A stretch of 64,000 bases of DNA. Source: an uncultured Verrucomicrobiales bacterium (GTDB lineage Bacteria > Verrucomicrobiota > Verrucomicrobiia > Verrucomicrobiales > Akkermansiaceae). Numbering within the stretch: the first letter of the stretch is position 1; each line of letters begins with the position of its first letter. The stretch lies in NCBI GenBank assembly GCA_937901085.1, contig CALCHQ010000035.1, forward strand, positions 62,001 through 126,000, read 5' to 3'. The position numbers and the translations under genes were made by a program. The notes beneath the pieces are model-generated. The model did no database searches. It saw nothing but the letters and a program-made list of their open reading frames with translations, and had not been told where the DNA came from. Below, piece by piece: positions 1 to 8,332 of the stretch.

Positions 1-530
1 TTTGGGTCAAAAACAGCAGGGTTAATCTTGGTGGCCAGGTCCTTTTCATGCATCCAGGCCGTGGAGGCCGCCATGATATCATTGCTGTAATCCAGCATGA
101 AGGCATGCGGGTTGCTGTGACCAAAATAGAAAAAGGCGGTAATGCGGTCTTTCTTGTTACGCGGGGCTTTATTGATAGCGGCAAAAGCCTCATCGGCAGA
201 ATCCACAAACTTGAAACGGATTTTACGCTTGGCCGCCGTCTCCTTGATTCGGGCAATGTAGTCAATCTGATTTTCCTTGCCGCGAGTGATGTAGGAGGGT
301 CGGTAGACTATCCAGAGGATATCCTTGTCCGGGTTGCGCGCCAGCGCGCCGTCGATATACACCGTTGAAGCCCGCACAAAGTTGGCCCACCAGTTGTCAT
401 GTGCCGCCGGGCCACGAAGATTTTCCCACGAACGCAGCGCCACACCACCGCATAACACCACCTCGACCGCCTGCGTCAGAGAGCAGCACAGCAGCGTCGT
501 AGCCAGCAAGACATTTTGTATCAGCTTCAT
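1..530 (-). CDS. partial exported protein of unknown function (C-terminus outside window)
   Basis: The reading frame is open from an ATG at 530 to the window edge, giving about 176 residues without a stop. It starts with a clear signal peptide (MKLIQNVLLATTLLCCSLTQA), so the product is exported. The mature part is mixed alpha/beta, with runs such as DILWIVYRP and a motif FFYFGHSNP around residues 133-141. That motif loosely resembles the beta-strand plus His-Gly region of caspase-like clan CD peptidases, but Gly precedes His here and no Cys motif is visible, so I do not assign it. The start is supported by a near-perfect promoter (TTGACA, 17 nt, TATGCT) ending 12 nt upstream. Confidence 0.75.
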   Translation of the reverse strand, partial: MKLIQNVLLATTLLCCSLTQAVEVVLCGGVALRSWENLRGPAAHDNWWANFVRASTVYIDGALARNPDKDILWIVYRPSYITRGKENQIDYIARIKETAAKRKIRFKFVDSADEAFAAINKAPRNKKDRITAFFYFGHSNPHAFMLDYSNDIMAASTAWMHEKDLATKINPAVFDP

Positions 531-542
531 TGTCGTGCGTTG

Positions 543-571
543 AGCATATCGCAAACACCTGAAGCTGTCAA
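543..571 (-). promoter_or_regulatory. sigma-70-type promoter for the partial exported gene
   Basis: On the minus strand, TTGACA and TATGCT are separated by 17 nt. The -10 ends 12 nt before the ATG at 530, leaving a leader of only about 5 nt. Confidence 0.7.
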
Positions 572-617
572 GGGTTCACTAAGTTCTCACAGGGCAAAGT
601 TCTGCCTGCGTTTTTGC

Positions 618-646
618 TCGACATGAGGGCAGAAAACAGCTATACT
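618..646 (+). promoter_or_regulatory. promoter for cmk-plsC-recF
   Basis: TCGACA, 17 nt, TATACT. The -10 ends 9 nt before the cmk ATG at 656, so the transcript would carry almost no leader. This argues against the upstream TTG start at 614, which would lie upstream of the -35. Confidence 0.65.
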
Positions 647-655
647 CTCCGCAGT

Positions 656-1300
656 ATGAATCCTCCTGCCATCGCCATTGACGGTCCCGCAGCCTCAGGC
701 AAGTCCACCGTGGCCAAACTCATCGCCAAAGAGCTTGGATATACTTTCATCAATACAGGTGCCATGTACCGTGCTGTTACCTGGTACACCCTGCAGCAGG
801 GCATCAACCCGGCAGATACCGCCGCCGTAGAGGCTCTGTTGCCCGGTATTCCCCTGAGCTTCGGTAAGGATGGTTCCAATTCCACTGTCGTCTTTGAAGG
901 ACGCGTCCTCAGCTCCGAACTCACCGAAAAGAGAACCAACGACAACGTATCGGCCATTGCCTCCATCCCCGCGGTGCGTGCGCTGCTGGTGGAAAAGCAG
1001 CGCGAATACAATACTCGTGAGGCCGTCGTCATGGAGGGTCGCGACATCGGTACCGTCGTCTTCCCCGATTCCAGGTACAAGTATTTTGTGACGGCTTCGG
1101 AGGAAGTGCGCGCCGCCCGTCGCGCCGCCGAAGGCATTACCGATTCCATTGCTGAACGCGACCGTAAGGATTCCCAGCGTGCCTGCGCCCCGCTCAAGCA
1201 GGCAGATGATGCCATGCTGGTAGATACCTCCGACATGAGCATCGACCAGGTTGTTGCGCTGATTGCAGCTGACATCCGCGCCAAGCTTGCCTCCTGCTAA
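656..1300 (+). CDS. cmk: cytidylate kinase
   Basis: Phosphorylates CMP and dCMP to the diphosphates with ATP, in the cytoplasmic pyrimidine nucleotide pathway. The 214-residue product has a P-loop GPAASGKST at residues 10-18, the NTGAMYRA motif of bacterial CMP kinases, and EGRDIGTVVFP in the CMP-binding region. Its length matches the family. An in-frame TTG 42 nt upstream would lengthen it, but the ATG at 656 gives the usual N-terminus and fits the promoter. plsC follows after 18 nt, as in many genomes where cmk and an acyltransferase are adjacent, and recF follows that, so the three are probably co-transcribed. Confidence 0.95.
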   Translation: MNPPAIAIDGPAASGKSTVAKLIAKELGYTFINTGAMYRAVTWYTLQQGINPADTAAVEALLPGIPLSFGKDGSNSTVVFEGRVLSSELTEKRTNDNVSAIASIPAVRALLVEKQREYNTREAVVMEGRDIGTVVFPDSRYKYFVTASEEVRAARRAAEGITDSIAERDRKDSQRACAPLKQADDAMLVDTSDMSIDQVVALIAADIRAKLASC

Positions 1301-1318
1301 CACCTTTTCTCCCCCATC

Positions 1319-1945
1319 ATGAATCGTTCCCTACTCTACCTCATCATCCGCGGTACTGCCAGTTGCTTCTTCAACTCCTTTTTCAACCTGAAGGTTATCG
1401 GGCGGGAAAAACTCATCGAAGAAGGCCCCTGCATCATTGTAGCCAATCACCAGAGCTTCCTTGACCCTCCCCTGGTAGGCTCTCTCTACCGCAACGAGGT
1501 ATTCTTCCTGGCCCGCAAAACGCTCTTTGATGCCCCCGGCCTCAAGCAGGCGCTTCCGTACTGCAACACTATTCCCGTAGACCAGACCCGCCCCGACCCC
1601 GCCAGCATCATCCAGGTGCTGCGTACCGTCAAGAACGGCGGCCGTATCGTCATCTTCCCCGAAGGCTCCCGCTGCCCGGATGGACAGATTCACGACGCCA
1701 TGCCCGGCATCGGCCTCATCCTGAGCAAACTCGCCTCCGTGCCTGTACAGCCGGTACGCATCGAAGGTGCCTATGACTGCCTGCCCATTCACAGCAACAA
1801 GCTCAAGTTCCGCCCCATCACCCTCTCTGTGGGTGATCCCATCCAGTTCACCCCGGAGGAACTGAAAGCCAAGGGACGCGATGCCCAGCGCGCCATCGGC
1901 CGCAAGATTATGGATGCCATCCGCGCCCTGCCCACCGAGGTCTGA
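1319..1945 (+). CDS. plsC: 1-acyl-sn-glycerol-3-phosphate acyltransferase
   Basis: Acylates lysophosphatidate to phosphatidate at the inner face of the cytoplasmic membrane. The 208-residue protein has the acyltransferase block NHQSFLD (His44, Asp49) and the glycerol-phosphate-binding block FPEGSR at residues 113-118. The hydrophobic N-terminus fits a membrane-associated enzyme. The length is normal for the short bacterial PlsC type. It lies between cmk and recF with short gaps (18 and 11 nt), which suggests a shared transcript. The exact acyl donor cannot be read from sequence. Confidence 0.92.
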   Translation: MNRSLLYLIIRGTASCFFNSFFNLKVIGREKLIEEGPCIIVANHQSFLDPPLVGSLYRNEVFFLARKTLFDAPGLKQALPYCNTIPVDQTRPDPASIIQVLRTVKNGGRIVIFPEGSRCPDGQIHDAMPGIGLILSKLASVPVQPVRIEGAYDCLPIHSNKLKFRPITLSVGDPIQFTPEELKAKGRDAQRAIGRKIMDAIRALPTEV

Positions 1946-1956
1946 TTCCCTTCATC

Positions 1957-3009
1957 ATGCTCACCTCCCTGCGTCTGAGCAACTTCCGCTGTTACAGCAC
2001 CCTCCGCTGGATGATTCCGGCAGAGGGTGCCATTCTACTGGGAGCCAACGCACAGGGAAAAACCAGCCTCATGGAGGCTATCTGCTTTGCCCTCACCCTG
2101 CACAGTCCGCGTACCAGCAGGATGGACAAACTAGCCCGCATGGGAGGCAACAGCTTCGGCATTGCGCTCGAATCAGAAAGCGGCACCCGGCAGCTGCGCT
2201 GGAGCGACCGCAAGCTCCAGATGCGGGTCAACGCTGCCGAACGCCGTGACTACGGAGATTATCTGGCCGACACCCACCCCGTCACCTGGCTGGCCAACAG
2301 CGATATGGGACTCGTTCACGGCCCGGCAGAAGAACGCCGCCGCTACCTTGATTTCCTGGGCTGCCAATGGCACCCTGCCTACCGGCGGGCGCTCCAGTTT
2401 TACCGCAAGGCTCTCAAAAGCCGCAATGCGCTGCTGCGGCATCCCCGGCGCAGCAGCGCTGCGCTTCGCAGTTACGCCGAAGTCATGGCTTGCAACGGTG
2501 AAATCATCATGCAGCTTCGCCAGCAACTCCTGGAGCGTCTGTTCCCTCACATCACGCACCACCACCGCAGCATCTCCGCCGGCACCGAACAGGTGCAGCT
2601 GGTATACAGCCCCTCTGTCACCCTGCCCCTGGCCGATGCGCTTGCGGACAGCCTGCAGGCCGATGAAAAGGCAGGCTTCACCACCGTTGGCCCGCACCGG
2701 GATGATTTCAAACTCCTCATCAGCGGTATGGACGCAGCAGAATTCGCCTCCGAAGGCCAGCAACGCACCCTGGCCATAGCCCTGCAGATGGCTCAGGGCG
2801 CTATGCTGCAGGAGGAAACAGGCCGTGCGCCCATCCTGCTCATCGACGATATCTTCGGCGAGCTGGACACCGGACGCCGCCGCGCCCTGCTGAATCTCCT
2901 GCCGGACGAATCGCAGGTATTCATCACCACCACTAATCTTGACTGGGTGGGAGACATGCCGCTCTCGCTGCCGGTGCAACACGTGCGAGAAGCCTCCCTT
3001 GCCTCATAA
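1957..3009 (+). CDS. recF: DNA replication and repair protein RecF
   Basis: SMC/ABC-like ATPase that helps load RecA at single-strand gaps. The 350-residue protein has a Walker A GANAQGKTS at residues 29-37, a signature region near ASEGQQRT, and a Walker B ILLIDDIFGELD about 55 residues before the C-terminus. Its length fits the family. In many bacteria recF lies beside dnaA, dnaN and gyrB; here it follows cmk-plsC, so the usual origin cluster is broken up. It converges on the cysteine desulfurase gene with a 29-nt gap in which I see no clear terminator. Confidence 0.95.
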   Translation: MLTSLRLSNFRCYSTLRWMIPAEGAILLGANAQGKTSLMEAICFALTLHSPRTSRMDKLARMGGNSFGIALESESGTRQLRWSDRKLQMRVNAAERRDYGDYLADTHPVTWLANSDMGLVHGPAEERRRYLDFLGCQWHPAYRRALQFYRKALKSRNALLRHPRRSSAALRSYAEVMACNGEIIMQLRQQLLERLFPHITHHHRSISAGTEQVQLVYSPSVTLPLADALADSLQADEKAGFTTVGPHRDDFKLLISGMDAAEFASEGQQRTLAIALQMAQGAMLQEETGRAPILLIDDIFGELDTGRRRALLNLLPDESQVFITTTNLDWVGDMPLSLPVQHVREASLAS

Positions 3010-3038
3010 AATTCACAGCTTCGCCGCAGCAAGCAGGT

Positions 3039-4253
3039 TCAGCGCAGCATATCCAGCGCGCGGGCGGTGGCAGAAAGTGCCATATCGACCTCTTCCTCCG
3101 TGTTATACAGAGCGAAGGAGTAACGGGTGGTGCCGGTGATGCCCAGCGACTGCATGAAAGGCTGGCAGCAATGATGCCCTGTGCGGACGGCAATCCCCAT
3201 CTGGTCGAGCAGCGTGCCGAGGTCGTAATGATGAACTCCCGGTACAGTGATGGAGATGAGTGCCCCGCGCTGCTCTCGTGTGCCGAGGATGTTGACACCG
3301 AGTTCCTGCAGGCCGTCGTACATGCGCTGCGTGAGCGCCATTTCATGAGCGTCTATCGCATCCAGCCCGATTCCCTGCACATAGCGGAGTGCTTCTGCCA
3401 GCACGATATTGCCGCAGATGTTGGGCGTGCCGGCTTCATACTTGAACGGGAGGGTATTGTAGGTAGTTTGCTCGAAACTCACTTCGCTGATCATTTCGCC
3501 ACCGCCCTGCCAGGGGGGCAGCTGCTCCAGCAGAGATTCACGCCCCCAGAGCGCGCCTGTACCGGTGGGGGCATAGACCTTGTGGCCGGAAAAGGCATAG
3601 AAATCACAGCCGAGTTCCTGCACATTCACCGGCAGGTGGGCTGTACTCTGAGCCCCGTCCACCAGCACGATGCAGTCCGGGTTGTTACGCTTGGCATCGG
3701 CCGTTATCTGCTGCACGGGGTTGATGGCACCCAGGGCATTGGAGATATAGGGAACAGCAACCACGCGGGTGCGCGGGCTGAGCAGGCGGAGGTAGGCTTC
3801 GTGGTCGAACTGGAGCTGAGGAGTCAGAGGCACGGGGTGCAGCACCGCACCTGTGCGCTCACAGAGCATCTGCCAGGGAACAATGTTGGAATGGTGGGCA
3901 TCCGTCGTCACCAGAATTTCATCCCCTGCCCGCAGCCAGCCGGAAAGGGCGAGCGTCTGCGAGACGAGGTTGATGGCAGCCGTGCAGCCGCTGGTGAAGA
4001 TGACTTCGCGCGGGGTGGAAGCATGAAGGAACGAAGCCACGGTGTTGCGGGCGTTCTCATGAGCTTCGGTAGCCAGGCGACTCAGGTAATGGGCTCCGCG
4101 GTGAATGTTGGAATTCTGCGTCTCATAATAGTGGCGGAGCGCATCCAGCACACAGGTAGGTTTCTGCGTGGTGGCAGCATTGTCCAGATAGACCAGCTGG
4201 CGTTTGCCAATCCGGGTATCCAGGATGGGGAATTCGTGCCGGTGGTTCATCAT
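3039..4253 (-). CDS. sufS: SufS/CsdA-type cysteine desulfurase
   Basis: PLP enzyme that moves sulfur from cysteine to a protein persulfide for Fe-S cluster and thio-cofactor synthesis. The 404-residue protein has the PLP lysine in FSGHKVYAPTG, the substrate-contacting block DNAATTQKP near the N-terminus, and the active-site cysteine region RTGHHCCQPFM, where two adjacent Cys follow HH. Length and motifs fit the group II (SufS) type. No sufBCD or sufE is nearby. The start at 4253 overlaps the stop of the upstream gene as ATGA and has AGGAG 7 nt upstream, one of the few good Shine-Dalgarno sites here, so translation is probably coupled. The symbol could equally be csdA. Confidence 0.88.
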   Translation of the reverse strand: MMNHRHEFPILDTRIGKRQLVYLDNAATTQKPTCVLDALRHYYETQNSNIHRGAHYLSRLATEAHENARNTVASFLHASTPREVIFTSGCTAAINLVSQTLALSGWLRAGDEILVTTDAHHSNIVPWQMLCERTGAVLHPVPLTPQLQFDHEAYLRLLSPRTRVVAVPYISNALGAINPVQQITADAKRNNPDCIVLVDGAQSTAHLPVNVQELGCDFYAFSGHKVYAPTGTGALWGRESLLEQLPPWQGGGEMISEVSFEQTTYNTLPFKYEAGTPNICGNIVLAEALRYVQGIGLDAIDAHEMALTQRMYDGLQELGVNILGTREQRGALISITVPGVHHYDLGTLLDQMGIAVRTGHHCCQPFMQSLGITGTTRYSFALYNTEEEVDMALSATARALDMLR

Positions 4254-5653
4254 TTCTGCTCTCCTTTGATATGCTCTACCAGGCGTACGGCAGAGGCAGG
4301 TACATATTCCCGCCATTTCTCATCGCCATTCAATATCATGCGGATAATGTCGCGCGGGGTCTGGAAGAGAAGTTTCTGGTTGAAGTAGGGAACTTCCACA
4401 ATGCAGCCATTTTCGCGCAGATGGCGGTACAGGTAATGATACTGCTCCGGGGCCTTGTATGTACCGGCTGTGACAAATTCACCGGTCTTGCGGTTAATCC
4501 AGGGAGTCACATAGAACTTGGTCTCGTTCACGAAGATATGCCCTACCGTTGCCAGAATGCCGCCAGGTGAGTCGGACCACTTTTCCTTGAATATTTCGTT
4601 GAGAAGCCCGATGGAGAGAGCAATGGCCACAGGTTCTTTCGTGTAACGGCTCAGCAGGCTGGAAATACGATGGAACCGGCCGATGTTGGTTACCATGACG
4701 GTCTTCCCCTCGGCAGCGAGGGTTTCGATTCTGTCGAGGAATTCCAGCAAATCCACCTGCTCACCGCGCAGGAGGTTGGAGAGAGACAGCTCGCAGATAT
4801 CCACGACGCGCTCGCGCTGGGCTTCGGGCAGGCTCTCCAGGAAGCGGGCACGCACGCTGTCCATCATTTCCAGATGAATGTTGCACAGGGGGCAGAAGCT
4901 GCCACGCATCAGCACAATGGGACGCTTGTAAAGAAAATCGGCGGGTTGTACCACCGTACCATCCGGGCAGATGAGGGTTGATTCGGTCAGGCCGCAACGC
5001 ACGAGTTCCAGCGCCAGGATGCGGTTGTCAAACATGTTGAACCCATGCCCGGAAAAGCGCATGAAGTCGATTTCAAAGAAAGCGCGGTCCACGTTGTCGC
5101 CAACGCTCTGCACGAATTCCTCCATGTGGTCGCGCTTGTAGAAAAGGGCATGCAGGAGGTTCACCCCCAGCACCCCCAGAATCCGCATCTGCACATCGTG
5201 GTCGGGTACAAGCAGGCGCACATGCATCACAAAGTCGCTGGGCGGCAGGCCGGGTTTGAGCTGGAAACGCACGCCAATCCAGGCAGACCAGGGCCCGTTG
5301 TCCTTGTAGCCTTTTGCCTTGACGGTGTTGCAGAAGGAGAAGAAGCAGGTATCCTGCCCCCGCTGGGCGCCCAGGCGGTCGATGAGCTGCGTGTACTCGT
5401 AGTCCATCATCTGCTTAAGGCGTTCCTCGGAAACATAGCGACGGGCCTGACCGTAGAGCGTGTCGCTTACCGTCATATCGTAGGCCGATATGGTCTTGGC
5501 CACCGTTCCGGCCGCGCCGGAGGAACGGAAGAACCAGTTGGCCGTTTCCTGTCCGGCTCCGATTTCTGCAAAAGTGCCGTAGCGGCCTTTGTCCATGTTG
5601 ATTTCAAAGGCTTTTTCCTGCGTGGCGGCGAGGGTCTGGGGCAACGAATCCAT
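4250..5653 (-). CDS. conserved protein of unknown function, translationally coupled to cysteine desulfurase
   Basis: A soluble 467-residue protein with no signal peptide or membrane segments. I recognise the sequence type as a family widespread in bacteria (blocks such as EIGAGQE, WFFR, SAYDMTVSD, GVRFQ, DNRLxxLxLV-like) whose database names are inconsistent, so I give no function. A CPLC pair (in RGSFCPLCN, about residue 257) could bind metal or form a disulfide. The start at 5653 lies 17 nt after the PBP stop; an in-frame start at 5719 would overlap that gene and adds no conserved residues. Its stop overlaps the desulfurase start (ATGA), hinting at a link with sulfur or Fe-S metabolism, but that is inference. 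Confidence 0.75.
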   Translation of the reverse strand: MDSLPQTLAATQEKAFEINMDKGRYGTFAEIGAGQETANWFFRSSGAAGTVAKTISAYDMTVSDTLYGQARRYVSEERLKQMMDYEYTQLIDRLGAQRGQDTCFFSFCNTVKAKGYKDNGPWSAWIGVRFQLKPGLPPSDFVMHVRLLVPDHDVQMRILGVLGVNLLHALFYKRDHMEEFVQSVGDNVDRAFFEIDFMRFSGHGFNMFDNRILALELVRCGLTESTLICPDGTVVQPADFLYKRPIVLMRGSFCPLCNIHLEMMDSVRARFLESLPEAQRERVVDICELSLSNLLRGEQVDLLEFLDRIETLAAEGKTVMVTNIGRFHRISSLLSRYTKEPVAIALSIGLLNEIFKEKWSDSPGGILATVGHIFVNETKFYVTPWINRKTGEFVTAGTYKAPEQYHYLYRHLRENGCIVEVPYFNQKLLFQTPRDIIRMILNGDEKWREYVPASAVRLVEHIKGEQK

Positions 5654-5669
5654 ATGCTCGGTAAAATAT

Positions 5670-8276
5670 TCAGATGGAGAGGGGGACGAGGGGCAGATGG
5701 GGCATCGGGGCGGGCGCATTCAGCTGCAAATCTGTATCCACTCCGGCGGGCTCCACTTCTTCCGGGCTGTCATCGGCAGGCGCGCCTACTTCTTCGGCGG
5801 TGGCAGAATTGTCGGCCAGGTCGGAAGCATCCCTGTAGCGGGGATTGAGCGTCAGGTCGCAATCGTAGGGATCCTTGCCGATGAGGGCAGCGCTGCGCGG
5901 CAGCACAGGAACAATCTGCAGCACACGCGATGAGTTCATGTGCCCCGGCTGGGCTTCCATGAAATCGTGCAGAGAGGGGCTGCCGTCTCCGTGAATGGCG
6001 CACTGCCCCATGGAAACATCACCTTTGGGGATGTATTCACGGTAGGTCGGACGCACATAGCCGGGTTTCCCGTCGGTGCTGACGGTTTCGAAACAGAAAT
6101 TGGTGGCAATCTGGCCGGAGGAAAGGCAGATTTCCACTTCCTCGGTATCCGGGGGAACAGGGATTTCCTCGTCTGCATAACGCCCCTTGGCGGATTGCAG
6201 GATGGCAGCGTAGATGGGGCCACATGTATCTGAACCGAAAGCCTGCGGATAGATGGGCTGGTGGTCGTTCAGGTAGCCCATCCAGATACCACAGGTGAAG
6301 CTGCTGGTGTAGCCAAACAGGGCATTGTCGGAGAAGTCGTAATTCGTGCCGGTCTTGACAGCTCCGCCGAACTGTTCCGGCAGGAGGGGACGGACACGCT
6401 GGGCAGCCCCCTTCTCCATGGATTCCCGCATGATGCTGTGCAGGCGGTAGGCCGTGCAAGGTGTCGTACTCCGCACCATACGGTGCGTCACGGCCAGCGG
6501 GTTTTCCCAGAGGATTTTGCCGTTGCTGTCGGTTATCTTGCTGACCACATAAGGAGCAATCGGGCGCTTGCCTGCGTTGGGGAACACGGTGTAGGCCATG
6601 GTCACTTCTTTGAGCGATACAGGCTCTGTTCCCAGATACACACGGGGATAATACTGGGGTTTGAGTTCGGTACTGCTGGGGTTGCGGGGCGGCGGAGTTA
6701 TCCCGACCTGGGTCAGCGTGTTCTGGAAGCAGCGGGCTCCCTTGGTCGGGTGTGAGCCCAGCGCGATGCCCAGCCGTGCCGACGCGGCAATCTTGGACCA
6801 TTCCAGACTCTGGCGCAGGGTAATGGAATCCAGATAGCGACCCTTCTCTACTTCCATGCCCCATTCACCCAGAATACCTTCTGTGCCGCCGATGCCGGCC
6901 AGGCGGTTATCCAGGGCATCATCCAGCAGGCGGGAACATGGGGAGTACCCATTGTCAAAAGCGCACATGTAGAGGAACGGAAGCATGGCCGTGCCGACCG
7001 AACGTCGGCCACTTTCGATGATGTCAAAGTTATCGCGGTCGAAACTGCGGCCGCCCACATAGGCCAGCACACCACCTGTGGTGTTGTCCACCGCCATGAC
7101 AGCGCCGTCCACATAGCGATGCTGGGCGCAGCGGGGGTCGCTGGTTTCGTTGAAACGCACATGGGCATAATCCCCGCGTGCCTCAATTTTTTCCAACTGC
7201 GCGCGCAGGCTCTGCTCGGCGGCCTCCTGCATCTTTTTATCGATGGTCGTGTATATCTTGATACCGCGGCTCTTGACAATTTCTTCACCGCGCTCCGGGT
7301 TCTGGAAGATGTCTATGGCATGCTGCTGCACCATGGCATGCAGGAAGGAGGTATTGCGCTTCAAAGGCTGGGGATTGAGGCCCAGCGGGGTTTCCTTCTG
7401 ACGTGCAGCTTCACCGGGAGTCAGCATACCAGCGCGCTCCATGCGGTCAATCACGTCGTTGCGCCAGCGCCAGTTCAGATCCGGATTCTTAATCGGGTTG
7501 TAGTTTTCAGGGTTTTTGATGAGAGCGGCAATACTGGCTGCTTCCCTCACCGTCAGGTCGGCAGGTTCTTTGCCGTAGTAGCCGAGGGAAGCTGCACGGA
7601 TACCATAGTAACCACGGCCGAAGTAGATACGGTTGATGTAGAATTCGAGAATCTGCTGTTTCTCGTATTTCTCTTCAATACGCATCGCCAGAAAGATTTC
7701 CACTACCTTGCGTTCGTAGCGGCTGCCACCGCGCGCCATGGTACGCTGTTCCAGATCGTAGGCATTGCGAGCCAGCTGCTGGGTGATAGTCGATGCTCCT
7801 TGGTTGGCCTGGCCACCAGCAGCGGCAGCTTCCTTGGCGGCACGGAGAATGCCGACGGGATCAAAACCGTTGTGTTCCCAGAAGTTCTTGTCTTCCTGAG
7901 CCACCAGGGCATCAACCATGGCACGGGAAATCTTATCATAGGTGACATAGCTGCGGTTTTCATCGTAGATACGCCCTATTTCCTCCCCATCGCGGTCAAA
8001 GATGATGCAGGGGTGGTCCAGGTTATTGATATCCTCCAGATTGAATTCCTCTGCCCACTTCTGGTACTTGGCGGTGACGGAGGTGAACAAGGCATAGCCC
8101 AGCAGCGCGAAGGTCAGCAGGCACACCCCCATGACAATGCAGAGGCGCAGCAGCATGCGCTTCCACCAGCTGCCGATGTTGCGGTACAACACCATGCGTT
8201 CCTTAGCAGCCCGCCGCCTGCGGCGGCGCTCCGCCGCAGCCTTGCGTTCGTTCTGGTAATCGTCTAAGTCAGGCAT
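5670..8276 (-). CDS. class A penicillin-binding protein with intact GT51 but degenerate transpeptidase site
   Basis: A bitopic membrane protein of 868 residues with a basic cytoplasmic tail, one membrane helix around residues 40-65, a glycosyltransferase 51 domain and a transpeptidase-like domain. GT51 looks active: EDKNFWEHNGFD holds the catalytic Glu, and GASTITQQLARN is the second motif. In the transpeptidase domain, the place of the usual PGSxxKP reads VGTAMLP, so the nucleophilic Ser is Thr429 and the Lys is Leu432. The SxN motif is SKI (Ser494, Ile496). Only KTG (Lys641) is kept. It should polymerise glycan strands but probably cannot cross-link or bind penicillin normally. The start at 8276 fits the promoter; a start at 8321 would fall on its -35. 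Confidence 0.9.
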   Translation of the reverse strand: MPDLDDYQNERKAAAERRRRRRAAKERMVLYRNIGSWWKRMLLRLCIVMGVCLLTFALLGYALFTSVTAKYQKWAEEFNLEDINNLDHPCIIFDRDGEEIGRIYDENRSYVTYDKISRAMVDALVAQEDKNFWEHNGFDPVGILRAAKEAAAAGGQANQGASTITQQLARNAYDLEQRTMARGGSRYERKVVEIFLAMRIEEKYEKQQILEFYINRIYFGRGYYGIRAASLGYYGKEPADLTVREAASIAALIKNPENYNPIKNPDLNWRWRNDVIDRMERAGMLTPGEAARQKETPLGLNPQPLKRNTSFLHAMVQQHAIDIFQNPERGEEIVKSRGIKIYTTIDKKMQEAAEQSLRAQLEKIEARGDYAHVRFNETSDPRCAQHRYVDGAVMAVDNTTGGVLAYVGGRSFDRDNFDIIESGRRSVGTAMLPFLYMCAFDNGYSPCSRLLDDALDNRLAGIGGTEGILGEWGMEVEKGRYLDSITLRQSLEWSKIAASARLGIALGSHPTKGARCFQNTLTQVGITPPPRNPSSTELKPQYYPRVYLGTEPVSLKEVTMAYTVFPNAGKRPIAPYVVSKITDSNGKILWENPLAVTHRMVRSTTPCTAYRLHSIMRESMEKGAAQRVRPLLPEQFGGAVKTGTNYDFSDNALFGYTSSFTCGIWMGYLNDHQPIYPQAFGSDTCGPIYAAILQSAKGRYADEEIPVPPDTEEVEICLSSGQIATNFCFETVSTDGKPGYVRPTYREYIPKGDVSMGQCAIHGDGSPSLHDFMEAQPGHMNSSRVLQIVPVLPRSAALIGKDPYDCDLTLNPRYRDASDLADNSATAEEVGAPADDSPEEVEPAGVDTDLQLNAPAPMPHLPLVPLSI

Positions 8277-8292
8277 GGTAGAAACTACGGAG

Positions 8293-8321
8293 AATGTAGC
8301 AGAATTTAGACAGATTTGCAA
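8293..8321 (-). promoter_or_regulatory. promoter for the class A PBP gene
   Basis: On the minus strand, TTGCAA, 17 nt, TACATT. The -10 ends 16 nt before the ATG at 8276. Confidence 0.6.
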
Positions 8322-8332
8322 GCCGCAAATGC

